Of a stretch of DNA of 64,000 bases, positions 25,604-36,059 are shown piece by piece. Positions within the stretch are counted from its first letter, which is position 1, and each line of letters begins with the position of its first letter. The translations under genes and the position numbers were made by a program. Source of the DNA: Omphalotus guepiniiformis (Eukaryota; Basidiomycota; Agaricomycetes; Agaricales; Omphalotaceae); the NCBI GenBank assembly GCA_028554645.1, contig JAQOOI010000076.1, forward strand, positions 1,736,001-1,800,000, given 5' to 3'. The notes below the pieces were generated by a model, which worked only from the letters and a program-made list of their open reading frames with translations, did no database searches and was not told where the DNA came from.

Positions 25604-26609
25604 TCATAAATCCTCTGAGACACTACCCTGTAGTTGTGTGGCATGTTTTTCATAGAAATACTGATTCCCTCCAACGGCTGAGAGAGCACCCGCTTCAATC
25701 ACGGTTCCTTTGGAGATCTCTACGCCTGTAGTATTGGCAAAAACGTTAGGGCCTGATATAATCGCCGCAGGTCGAGCTGTCTGGAGGTTGATTGATCGCA
25801 TAGAGGAAACCTGTGAAGCAGCATTCGCTGGGGACACATCCCGGGCATTGGTTACAAGCGAAGTTCCTATTCCTCTGGAGGAATATTCGACTGTGTTGCA
25901 GGATCAATCATTCAAATAGAAATCGGATAACATGGTGACCGTACCAGTATGCTGATCACCGCCACTAGCACTGAAATCCCCTCCGCCGATTGAGAAGCCA
26001 GTTGCGTGCGAAAACATGGAAACGTTAGTTGCAGGAGCTCTTGACACTGATGCTTTTCGAGCTCATGTCTCAGAACTGAGTAGCGGATGTTTGTAGTAAG
26101 CCACGCACCACATATGGAGTTTGGAGGATGTTGCTCTGTTTGATACGAGCCAGATCCTACAGATACTAAAGATATTGAGTGGCCTCGTGAGCATAAAGAA
26201 TCGATACTAGAGAAAGGCATACCGATATGCTGATCACCGCCAACAGCATTAAATTGCCCGTCCGCTATCCAAAGGTCTGCCGAATATGCAAAGACACTCG
26301 GGCCGTCAATATGCGTGGGTTCACGTTCGGTAACGTGCTGCTGTTGTTCTAGGTGGTACGCGCAAAATCAGAGCAAGATCTACCAAAGTAATATACGTCC
26401 ACTAACCAAGTCCGAAGAAATCTTGTTGCCTAGATTTTCGGAACCGCAGGACTACTTCATATTCCTCCCGCGTGACCTCAATCGTAATCGTCTCTGCGGA
26501 ATTTCAGTACTTACTTCGGTACGCATCCAGAAAATCCACAGGGGACGAACTGACCTGGCTTTTGGGCCACTATATCAAGGCCGGGTGTTTGAGGCAAAGA
26601 GACAGACAT
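25604..26609 (-). CDS. GGQ-repeat protein, type II, three repeats (tandem copy 1)
   Basis: Six minus-strand exons (26555-26609, 26407-26493, 26223-26348, 26109-26156, 25945-26037, 25604-25890) give 231 residues; every intron is phase 1. Exon 2 encodes a short module TITIEVTREEYEVVLRFR, shared with the genes at 27604 and 48528. Repeats, one per exon: PSVFAYSADLWIADGQFNAVGGDQHIG, then a FSHATGFSIGGGDFSASGGDQH version, then PNVFANTTGVEI...GALSAVGGNQYF. Exon 3 must start at 26348 (acceptor CCTAG); an acceptor 24 or so bases earlier would put the frame out. A 19-residue tail follows the last repeat. No signal peptide, TM segment or enzyme motif is seen. This is the left member of a tandem duplication of about 2 kb. 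Confidence 0.7.
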
Positions 26610-27603
26610 GCTCTAAAAATGAGTGGAAGGAGGGAAGGAGGTGTAGATGAATGCCCACGTCGCAACAGGATTATTGAGGTTTAAAGACCCCTACAGCAGT
26701 GCTTTAAGCGCTCAGAACAACGTAGACCATAACTGTACCAAATTGAATCGGGTCCGCTCAACACGGACGATTGCTGTTGTGAACGCTTCCATTACGAGAA
26801 TGATAAGAGCAAATTGCGACATTTGGATTGGAATCACTGAAGCTGTAGCAGCAAGCGCTCCGCGATTAAACACATTGACTGAGGAAATCTGACACCTTAA
26901 AATGTTGACTGTGGTGAAGGACACAACAGTGGACTGACACGAAGGCCCTTTTTAGCGCTGATGCCCAGATGTCATATAATAGTACGTTCAAAGGCCACTG
27001 CTGTGTACGCTGTGCATTCACCATTCAGTCGATACCTCCGTGCAAGCCGAAAATAGGCACCAGCCTAGGATCCAAAGGTCAGTCTTACATACAATCTTTC
27101 ACATTTGATGAACGTACATACCAGACTCCAGTCATGTCTCCTCAGCGAGGGCTGCAGAACTATTCAAGCCTTCGATTGTCCAGGATCTTTTGTTCAAGTG
27201 TATTTTGCGTAGGAGACGAAATTCGACCAGTTTACAAGGAGTACAAGAAGCATCAAAGAGCCTAAAAGCCTCGCGAAACGTCGGAAAGGTAGCAAGCAGC
27301 AAAAGTAGTTCAAAAGTGCAAAGTGACGAAAGTCAGAGTGCAAGGGTTCAAAATGTATCGTCACGTGCAAATCCCGATCGCGTTCTTCAACGACGCGTTT
27401 GAGGGCATGAGTTTCATAATTTGAGGATGGTATATAGTACATTCGGAAGTTCAGTATATATCCAGCATCCTTCCTCCGCATATAGTCATCGAAAAGGCGA
27501 TTGTCGACATCTATAGATAAACGGAGACAATACACTCGAAAAATCCAAACCAAGAAGCAGAAACGGGACCTGGACAAGCCAAGTTAACAAGGCCCTATCG
27601 CAA
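26610..27603. other. Upstream region of tandem copy 1
   Basis: About 1 kb that aligns with 28558-29260 (for example GTGTGACACCTT-type words near 26890 and 28850, CGATTGTCCAG near 27173 and 29080), so it belongs to the duplicated unit. No conserved reading frame is shared by the two copies. It is probably promoter and spacer. Confidence 0.6.
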
Positions 27604-28557
27604 CTAGTTGAAATACTGATTTCCTCCAACAGCTGAGAGAGCACCCCCTTCAATGACGGTTCCTTCGGAGATTTCTACGCCCGTAGAATTGGGAAGAACG
27701 CTAGGGCCTGATATAATCGCCGCAGGTCGAGCTGTCTGAGGGTTGGTTGATTGCATAGAAAGAGTCCGTGGAGCAATGTTCGCTGGAGGCACATCCCGGA
27801 AATTGGTTGCAAACGAAGTTCCTATTCCACTGGAGGAATAACCGACTGTCGTTATCAATTGAATGAGGATAAGAACTAAACGCATTATATGGTGAACGTA
27901 CCAGTATACTGGTTGCGGCCAGTGGCACTGAAAGTTCCTCCGCCGATTGAGAAGCTGTCTGCGTATGAAAACATGGTGACGTTATTTGCAGGAGCTCTTA
28001 ACTCTGAGGCTTTTTGAACTTAAATCTCAGAATTGAATAGCGAGGGTGGATTGTAGCAAGCCACGCACCATCTGTAGGGTATTGCTCTATTTGATACGGA
28101 CCAGATCCTACAGAACAGTCATAAAGTGGCCTGGTGAGTACATAGAATCGCGAATAGGGAGAGGCATACCGATATGCTGGTCACCGCCAACAGCATTAAA
28201 TTGCCCCTCCCCTATCCGAAAATCTGTCGAAAATGCAAAGACACTCGGGCCGACGATGTGCGTGGGTTCACGTTCGGCAACGTGCTGCTGTTGTTCTATT
28301 GGTACGCGCAAAATCAGAGCAAGATCTACCAAAGTAATTTACGTCCACTAACCAGATCTGAAGGAATCTTGTAGCTTAGATTTTCGGAAGTTCTGGACCA
28401 AGTCATACTCCTCCCGCGTAACCTCAATCAGAACCGTCTCTGCGGATATTCGGTACTTAGGTGAGTACGCGCAATCGACAACTTCGCAGTGAACTTACTC
28501 ACCTGGTTTTGGGCATATCGGCTCAGGACTGGCTGTGCGAGGCAAAGAGACAGGCAT
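27604..28557 (-). CDS. GGQ-repeat protein, type II, three repeats (tandem copy 2)
   Basis: Six minus-strand exons (28503-28557, 28353-28439, 28170-28295, 28069-28107, 27902-27994, 27604-27845) give 213 residues, all introns phase 1. Exon lengths 55, 87, 126 and 93 are identical to the corresponding exons at 25604, so the two genes are recent tandem paralogues. Module TVLIEVTREEYDLV is followed by PSVFAFSTDFRIGEGQFNAVGGDQHIG, FSYADSFSIGGGTFSATGRNQY, and PSVLPNSTGVEI...GALSAVGGNQYFN, where the protein ends. The copy at 25604 has a longer tail. Function unknown. Confidence 0.7.
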
Positions 28558-29721
28558 CTGCGCTGGGGATGAGTGAAAGGAGGGAAGGAGATATAGACAG
28601 ATGCCCATGCTGCAACACGAATATCAAGGTTCTACACGTGCTTCATAATGTGTAGCGCTCAAGGTCCAAAAGTATAATGAGGTCCAAGGGCTGTACCACA
28701 CTATGGACGAATGCTGTGGTGAGCACTTCCGTTACGAGAGTGATTAGAGAATAGCTTGAGAACAGATTCGCGACATATGGAATCGTTGAAGCTGTAACAC
28801 TGTAGGAGCAAGCGCTTAATGATTTGAATACATTGGCTCACAGGATGAACTGACACCTTTTGAACTCTCTGACCGCGAGCCCCACGAGTTGATGCCACCA
28901 GTCTCACGTAGGTCGTAGAACGCATTTACAGGCCATGATGTGTATGTATGCTGTGTATTGACCGTTCAGTTGGGTTCGAATATCTTTGTACAAGCACTAG
29001 AATTCGGGAGGTCAATCTTGCAAACGCATACTCAGTTTGGACGTACGCACCGACCCAACGAGGCCACAGAACTGTTCATGCCATCGATTGTCCAGAAATA
29101 CTTGACCATAACGCTCTAAGTATGGATGTTGGAGATGATCAATCGACCTGGAGCATAAAAAAGGAGCACAAGAGTAATAAATGGCTCGTGAAATGTTGGA
29201 GGACAGACGTCTCGTCACGTGTAGGTCACTGGATTCACGTCACAACCGCGACGCGGTCTCAATTTCAAGTATAGTGTATTGTATAATTATATTTAGTATA
29301 CGACCAGAGTTTGGATAGGAGATGACCGAGAGGATAAACTAACTATAAGAAAACGGGGGCTGAGTAGGGGTACGAAGATGTATGCAGTACAAGTGCTATA
29401 GCTACAGGAGCAAAGAAGTACAGAGTCCGATTGATAGCAAGAGAGATAAAAACAAAACAAAAGTTATGACAACCAAAGAAAAAACTTGAAGAAATGTATG
29501 ATGAGAGCAGAGTAGACAGCAAGAAAACCCGATATCAGTCCGTTGATATGAAAGAAAATATCGACCAGCGTAGGAATAAGTGAGGGGAGTGGGGGTATTA
29601 CAGCAATCGGGTTCCACGCCAGACTACACGCGCAAAGTTGTCGATGTGCTGTGCAGCAGTAAACTAGCTCTAAAACCGTCCATACAACCGATGGCAGCGT
29701 AAACGATCATTTAGGGATGGC
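28558..29721. other. Upstream region of tandem copy 2 and spacer
   Basis: 28558-29260 is the second copy of the duplicated upstream sequence. 29260-29720 is AT-rich spacer downstream of the next minus-strand gene. No gene is seen. Confidence 0.5.
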
Positions 29722-30657
29722 TCACGCCTGACCGGGATGGGATGAAAACCATACTTCGTATACGTTTTCGACAGAAGTCTTCACCAGACCTCCGAAATAC
29801 ATATTTGGTCCCAGAAAGTCTGCCCACATCGTGCCTCGTGGGTCACCTCTTGCGCGCCTTGCCCGTGAGTACGTTTTACCACGAACAACAGCCTCTTGAC
29901 TCGCAGAAACTATTTGAGCTTCATTTTGAGGAGCCGACTGCATGAAAGATGAAAGCGCAGCGAAGACATCGTATACGGTGACGGCAGGGTAGCCAGAACG
30001 CGAAGAGACGGGCAAGTTGATTTTTGGATTGATGAAGGATATTTTGAGAAACATGGATGGAAGAGCAGGAGCAGTGGCGATATCGGAAAGTGATCCAACG
30101 GCGCCATGACGCACGGATAGAGAAGAGAGGGATTGAGAGAGGTTGAAGTTGATGAAAGGGGACGGATAATGAAGAAGAGGACACAGTTGGCTGGCGGCTT
30201 GTGGTGCCGGCGTACCCCCTGCGAAAAATTGACAATCAACATGGGAAGCATCGGAATTACGCGAAATCTTACATGATGAGGATGACCGTACAGATTTCTG
30301 TTCGGCTACATATGAGCAATGAGGCAAAGGCACCGTGCCCATGACAGGTGCGCCAGGGGTCGCTGCATACCCGGGACCAATTGAAAGTCCACTAAGGGAC
30401 GACGAAATAGAGCCGACACTTGCTGAGCTCAAGGGTGACGACGGCCCGTAAGAAGGAGATGGATACGAAGGGTTCGACCGGTGTGCATACGCCGTTCGCG
30501 AGGCGAGTTGTGGTGGCTGTGGGTACACGGGAGGCGCACTCGTATGGGTAGGCGTCGGGGTACGGGAACCGGTGTGAACTGTTCCCCAGGACTCAGCCAC
30601 TTCTGAAGAGTGCGACTGCACCGAGTAAATGGACTTTGCATCTTGTGACGGTGACAT
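29722..30657 (-). CDS. DUF6699-like basidiomycete protein
   Basis: Open from ATG at 30657 to 29722 on the minus strand. It probably contains one 54-base in-frame intron (30219-30272, GTAAGA...CGCAG), giving about 293 residues. The first half is Ser/Pro/Thr-rich. The second half has LCPLLHYPSPFINFNLSQ, a beta-rich stretch, YPAVTVYDVFAALSSFM and a Trp/Gly C-terminus (MYFGGLVKTSVENVYEVW). This order resembles DUF6699 proteins expanded in agaricomycetes. Function of that family is not known. The family call is from pattern memory and could be wrong. Confidence 0.65.
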   Translation of the reverse strand: MSPSQDAKSIYSVQSHSSEVAESWGTVHTGSRTPTPTHTSAPPVYPQPPQLASRTAYAHRSNPSYPSPSYGPSSPLSSASVGSISSSLSGLSIGPGYAATPGAPVMGTVPLPHCSYVAEQKSVRSSSSCKISRNSDASHVDCQFFAGGTPAPQAASQLCPLLHYPSPFINFNLSQSLSSLSVRHGAVGSLSDIATAPALPSMFLKISFINPKINLPVSSRSGYPAVTVYDVFAALSSFMQSAPQNEAQIVSASQEAVVRGKTYSRARRARGDPRGTMWADFLGPNMYFGGLVKTSVENVYEVWFSSHPGQA

Positions 30658-32822
30658 TGTGCAGCTGAGGTTGAATATTCAATGCAAAGAGGAGCAAAGA
30701 TGACGGAGAGAATCGAGGGGGAGGACGTGACAAAAAGTGGGAGTGACAAGCAGAGGTACGGGAAACTGAGTCATTTCTTATACCTTCTCGTGTTTGCCAG
30801 AGTAAACTTGGACGTGAACCAATCACCTTGGCTTCCATCACGGCGGAGGGGCGGCGAGAGTCGGGAACGCGCCTCATCTGTCGCAGGATACCTCCATGAG
30901 GATATTTGTGGGTCCACTCTGAAATTCGGGTGCTGGGAAATAACCTCTATTTGGAAAAGGCAGCGCCTGGGCGTACACGTTTCATTGGTCCCGAAGCGTC
31001 GCGCTATTCCATTTATGGTGATGAGTGTTGTCGTCGGGAGCCGGAACCATGAGGATGCAGGGTGAGTCATGCGGGGCCGTGATGGCGTTCATATCGTAAG
31101 GCGTGTAGCCGTTATAGAAGTTCATATCGAAGCCTCGTGTTGCCCGCCAGGCGGGAATTTCCTGATATGAAATAGACAGGCGGCCTATCGCTGTTCCTAT
31201 TTTGGTACAAGGACGCGACGGCAATGTGACATAGTATTTGAATTGTAGACAGAAATGACAGAAGACGTTCGTCCAGATCCAAGATGGGTTTTCAGTCCTT
31301 TGTAGACGGTAGACGCTGGTAGATGCCGGTAGAAGACCTGAAAATTTAAACATCAATACCCACCACGTCGCGGTACATAGTTTTCAGGAGACGAACTAAT
31401 CAAATCGACCAAAAGAGAACATTGTTTAATGTTGATTAGTTCCGTGAAATTCAATCTAAACACAAAACCTTTTTAGCCTCACAGGTTTTTCATTAAAGAC
31501 AAGAGCCACCTACTTGAATGCTTGAGGATATTAAATCTGAAGGGAGAAATTGAGAGAAACATGAAAGCAGAGTACAGAAAAGTACAGAGTGTCCGAATGA
31601 GTCCGAAGAGGTCCGAAGCAAAGAATCCCTTACCGCCGGCAAAGTGCGTGGGAATGATTCTCCTTATCAATGACTGCCACAAAATCGATTGTTGAACCAA
31701 CTTCAATTTCCACTCTTCCACCAGCGAACTTGTTGAACACAGCTGACCCGCATTTGACTCAATTGAACTTTGGTGAATCTGACGTTAAACCAAAACGACT
31801 TAGACTATTTGCTGAGCTGTACTTGGGAGCATCTCTGACTCAGATTTCGGTGCTTCGCGCGAAGGCCCGCATGGCTTCTCCACATATTATTCTTCTTATT
31901 CTGTGTTTTTCATTAACGCGGTGGCTTTCTCGACATGTTTCATACAGAATCTCGATAACCCTCTACCCCAATATCTATATCATGATGGCTGGATATGAGT
32001 CGTGGCGCGGAAGGTGTTCTTCGTGAGGATCATAATCAAATCTCATCTGGAAACATGCGCCCACTGTTGCGGGTCGGCAGCGTACGTCCCATATTTGACC
32101 TTGGGATATTCACCTTCGTTATTAACGCTGCTCAAGTGGATACCGCTGATATTGGGATACTTGAACATCACGATGTAGTCCCTTCCAAGTCCGACTGTTC
32201 TACTGCCGGGACAAATATTTCTAGATCAGGATCTCATGTTACGGTATGTGTGGTATCGTTGCGGAACTTTCAATTCATAGGCTGACTCCGATATTACAGC
32301 TACGCCCACAACTTTCCCTTGGACCATCGAGCAAGAAAAGTTCGCTCACTTTTGACGGCAGAAGTTCAATGTGTAGGATCAAAACAAATAGACCTCGTTG
32401 CAGATATCAAACGATAAGAAGCAAGGTCACGGGGATCAAGACTGAGCCAGCCTAAATATAACGATTGAAAGGTGCGAGCATTGCCACAGATTTTTACACG
32501 AGATTCGAAATTCGAATTCTCACTTCCTAGCAATCGATTGGACGTCGTGTCAGTAAACAAAAATTGTCGGAGTTGCCTCGATACTGTCAATCCTCGGCGC
32601 GTCTTTCACGTGTATTCGTTCACCTCGAGATATACAAATATGGGGAAGTATGCGATGGGACGTACCACTAAGAATGAACGTAAAGGAATACACGCGTACT
32701 TTTGAAGAGCAAGTGCGACCCACAGTTGACCCACAATCACACGGAAAGTTCCGCATATCGTGGGGTTGGGACTGGATCTACTTAGGTCGACTTGCACATT
32801 CTGGCTCCGCGAGCAACCAACC
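30658..32822. other. Long intergenic stretch with only doubtful small reading frames
   Basis: About 2.2 kb. A minus-strand frame at 30982-31356 (124 codons) and a plus-strand frame at 31670-32026 (118 codons, ATG start, one hydrophobic segment IILLILCFSLTRWL) are open. Neither shows a domain, and neither has convincing splice partners. I leave them uncalled. Confidence 0.4.
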
Positions 32823-34152
32823 ATGGCCTTCACCTTCAAAAAACAACCATTCAAAGCTCTATATCTATTCTACGCTTTCGTATCCATTTTATTCGTTCGA
32901 CTACCGATCTGGTTCATCACTTCCATCATTCCTTCAAACAGACCTCGACCGTCATGGTCTATCACCCTATCTGTCGTAACTCGCGCTTTGCAGGCTACTG
33001 TGGCTGTCTTTTACGAAGTAGGGTACCCTGAACCTCCTGTTCCAAGCGAAATTGCTGCGGCTTCTAAATCTCCTTGTATTGTTTCTGTCAGTGGTATACC
33101 CACTGACCTCATTGTGGGCGATCTTGCATCTGCATCCAAGCGAAACGACGTCTCCCCGGTTACCGTATGCGGGTACTGGTTGGGCAAGGATGGGAAACCC
33201 CTTCGACAAACGCCTGCGAAAGCCTCTGATCGCGAAAGAGTTCTTCTCGTATTGCACGGTCCGTATCTGTCCCCTTACTTTTGCACAATTCGCTGATTCA
33301 AATGGCTGCTCTGCGATATAGGTGGTGGTCATGTTGTGAGTATTTTGTTATTTTGTTTCTCCAGACAAGTGTACTAAGTATCTCGACGTTTCAACGTTTA
33401 GTCGGGTTCTGCAGATCCGCAGAAAGACAATACTGCAGTGGCTCCCTCAATCCTGGAGATGGCGAATGGAGTAATCTCACGAGCATTGACCCTCGAATAT
33501 CGTCTCTCCGCCGCGAGTCCTTTCAAACCCGTCAATCCTTTCCCTTCTAGTCTTTTGGACGTCATTGCAGGATATCGGTACCTACTCAAAGAAGGCTTCA
33601 GTCCCGCCAATATCGTCGTGTGCGGCGTATCCTCTGGTGGTCATCTTGCCGTAGCCCTAGCGCTGTATCTAGCTAGATCGAAACTAGAGTCGCTTCCTCT
33701 GCCTGGCGGACTGCTTCTTCTTTCGCCCACTCTTGATTGGGCGGGAACACGAGAAAGATCCGACGTGCTCGATGATTCGAAATCGTCCTTGCGATATCGT
33801 TGAGCCCATTCTCAAAAGCGGATATACTGGACGTGCACTACTGGGTTCTTTACCTGCAAATGAACTCTCCACCAATCCGTATCTATCGCCGGCTTCATTG
33901 TCTCTTCCACAGGTTCAAGGTCTCTTCTGTGACTTCCCTCCTACATGTATTGTTGCTGGCGAAGCTGAACAGACACTCGATCCCATGCACACGTTTCGAG
34001 ATCGTTTAGTCGCTGATATAGGTGCAGAGTCTGTTCGGTTTTTGGAGTATCCTGATGCCAATCATACGTTTTTGACCTTGGCTCTCTTCGAACCTCAGCG
34101 CGATAATGCACTCAGGAATATCAATGAATGGCTCTCGGACCTGGCTAAATGA
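32823..34152 (+). CDS. Alpha/beta hydrolase-3 / steryl acetyl hydrolase-like protein, frameshifted
   Basis: Exons 32823-33258, 33322-33335 and 33402 onward. An N-terminal hydrophobic segment (ALYLFYAFVSILFVRLPIWF) suggests a membrane or ER anchor. The oxyanion motif HGGGHV is completed across two introns. The nucleophile motif is GVSSGG (GxSxG), and the acid and histidine fit DPMHTFRD and DANHTF near the end. The frame breaks at about 33749. Before it reads SPTLDWAG; one base must be missing for the frame to continue as HEKDPTCSMI ... DIVEPIL to the stop at 34152. The second frame is clearly coding. This is either a real one-base deletion that kills the gene or a sequence error. Relatives deacetylate sterols or hydrolyse small esters. 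Confidence 0.75.
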
Positions 34153-34437
34153 CCTGGCATTTCGTCATTCCTTACCTTGATCTGTACTCGTGGCTAAAAG
34201 ATCGGATATGTAGAACTCAGACCGGTAATGAAATATGTAAACTACGAAGATTAGATTCCATGCATACAATATATAACAGATAAGAGAAACATTGAAAGGA
34301 TCATCTTCAGAAATAGAGTGAGTTCTAATTTCATCAGACTCAGAAATAGTTATCATAGCAAGTATCTCAGATATCAACCAAGCGTCGCTGCGTCCCTCTC
34401 CCCTTCAACGTGTCTGTCGTACATACCCACAATCCAT

Positions 34438-35353
34438 CTAGCTGCGCGGATGTCGTTTAGGTGGTGCTGCACCATCGCGATAAATGATTTCCTGTTCCTT
34501 TGACACTGCGGAAAATGATCCATCCTCAAAGACACAGTTATGGACATGGAGATGTAGAGTCTCGCTAAGAACGTTTGGCCTGCGCTGACCAGCGCCTTGA
34601 TAGCCAGATACAGCACTGTGAGTTCCATCATGATACTCTCCGTTGACAGGAGGAGGTAGATGGCGCATGCCCGACCCAACAGCGGGGTCAGTACCTTCAA
34701 GAAGATTTGAAATGGGACAGGGAAGGAGGAAGAAAATATGTACCTCTAGGTGCAGTAAAACGAGACCCTGACTCAGTTCGGACATGCCGGTCCCCTGCGA
34801 CAGCGCTGTATGAGGCTGCACCAAATCTTGCTTGGGGAAAACTTGAACCAGAACTTGAATTAGAATCAGATCCTCGAAATCTGTTCAGGACACTAGGGTC
34901 TGGGTCTGGTTTTCTATTTCCGGTTTTACTTCCTGACGCGTCGTGACTCGGAATGAGTATGATGGTATGCATTTGATTGAGTATTCACTCACTCGTGTCG
35001 TCGTATCTGTACCCAGCAGTACGAGTATCCAGTTGAGTGTTCACATGAACTGATTGCGTGCCCCCCACAGCACAAAACGCGCCACGCTTAAAGTCGCAAG
35101 AAATAAATTCTACATTTTCTGCTTTGTTGAGGACCGATGCGCCGCCATTGCGGAGAATAGCTTGAGAGTGGGGAGGACGAATTCCTTGATGACCTAGTAG
35201 TATCACAGCAACGTGAGTGAGAACCATTGAAGGTATGAAGAAGCATCCTCAACTGGTCACAGTTTGAGTGCCCGGGACGCGACTATCGTGTACCGGGGAA
35301 GAAGCGCCGTTTGTGGCTGAAGATCGACTGTGAGGCAGCTGTCCAGAGTTCAT
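34438..35353 (-). CDS. GGQ-repeat protein, type III, four degenerate repeats
   Basis: Minus-strand exons 35254-35353, 34993-35193, 34744-34932 and 34438-34694 give 248 residues; all introns are phase 1. Repeats in order: ASVLNKAENVEF...RGAFCAVGGTQSV; DPSVLNRFRG...GAASYSAVAGDRHV; DPAVGSGM...DGTHSAVSGYQGAG; and RPNVLSETLHLHV...DGSFSAVSKEQEII. The repeat is looser than in type I: Q is kept in three of four. Exon 1 is exactly 100 bases, the same as in the paralogue at 41686. The C-terminus is short and basic (PPKRHPRS). Function unknown. Confidence 0.65.
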
Positions 35354-36059
35354 GGTGGGGGTTAAATGGAAAGTCAACTCAAGATACATACTGGTGAAAT
35401 ACCCCAACCCTCAGGTTTTACAGATTGGAAAAAGCCGCCAGCAAGATGGGAGGCCGATTGAAACGAAGCAATCATAACAACAGAGTAAGCGCACAGCTTG
35501 GCGCTATAATCAGTGTGAAAAATAGTCTAAGCATTCCGCAGGCGCCTTGTTCAGATCCTCCTCAAAAACGTGAAAACAATCAAGCAAACAGCCTCACTGT
35601 GAATACACAAGGCCTACGAGGGCACGACACAACACTATGTAGATGAAAGAACGCGTGCAGAGGTCTGCTTCATGTCTGAAATCACGATCTGAAGGACAAA
35701 GTGCTCCAGTCCATGACAACACGATACAGCGAAAGACAATAAGTGGAGGCGCGCGCAAAAACGAGGCCCATTTCCCAACGAGAAATTGCCTATGTAGATG
35801 AACAAAATTCGACATCATGTACACAACACAGCCCTCTACCATCGGGAAGTGTTGGTGCCGGCTGAGTAGACTTCGCGCGCAGCGGCTGAAACGTTTCATT
35901 TCAACCGAGGACAGCAAGCGCATCCGTAGCAGAGACGCAACCAAAACAATAAGATTAACACGCATTGTAAAAAGGACCATAGAAACAGCAAGTGACGCAA
36001 GAAGATAGCGCAAGCAAGTGATGCGAGTAAGGACAACCCACAGTTACTCAGCATCTGCA
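35354..36059. other. Intergenic spacer
   Basis: Between two minus-strand genes. No supported gene, RNA or repeat is seen. Confidence 0.5.

Noticed and set aside
26348..26375. Apparent one-base insertion (TTCTAGGTGG against TTCTATTGG) breaking the GGQ gene at 25604
   Set aside because: Both tandem copies have an AG (CCTAG / AATAG) at this spot. Using it as the acceptor restores the same frame in both, so no frameshift is needed.
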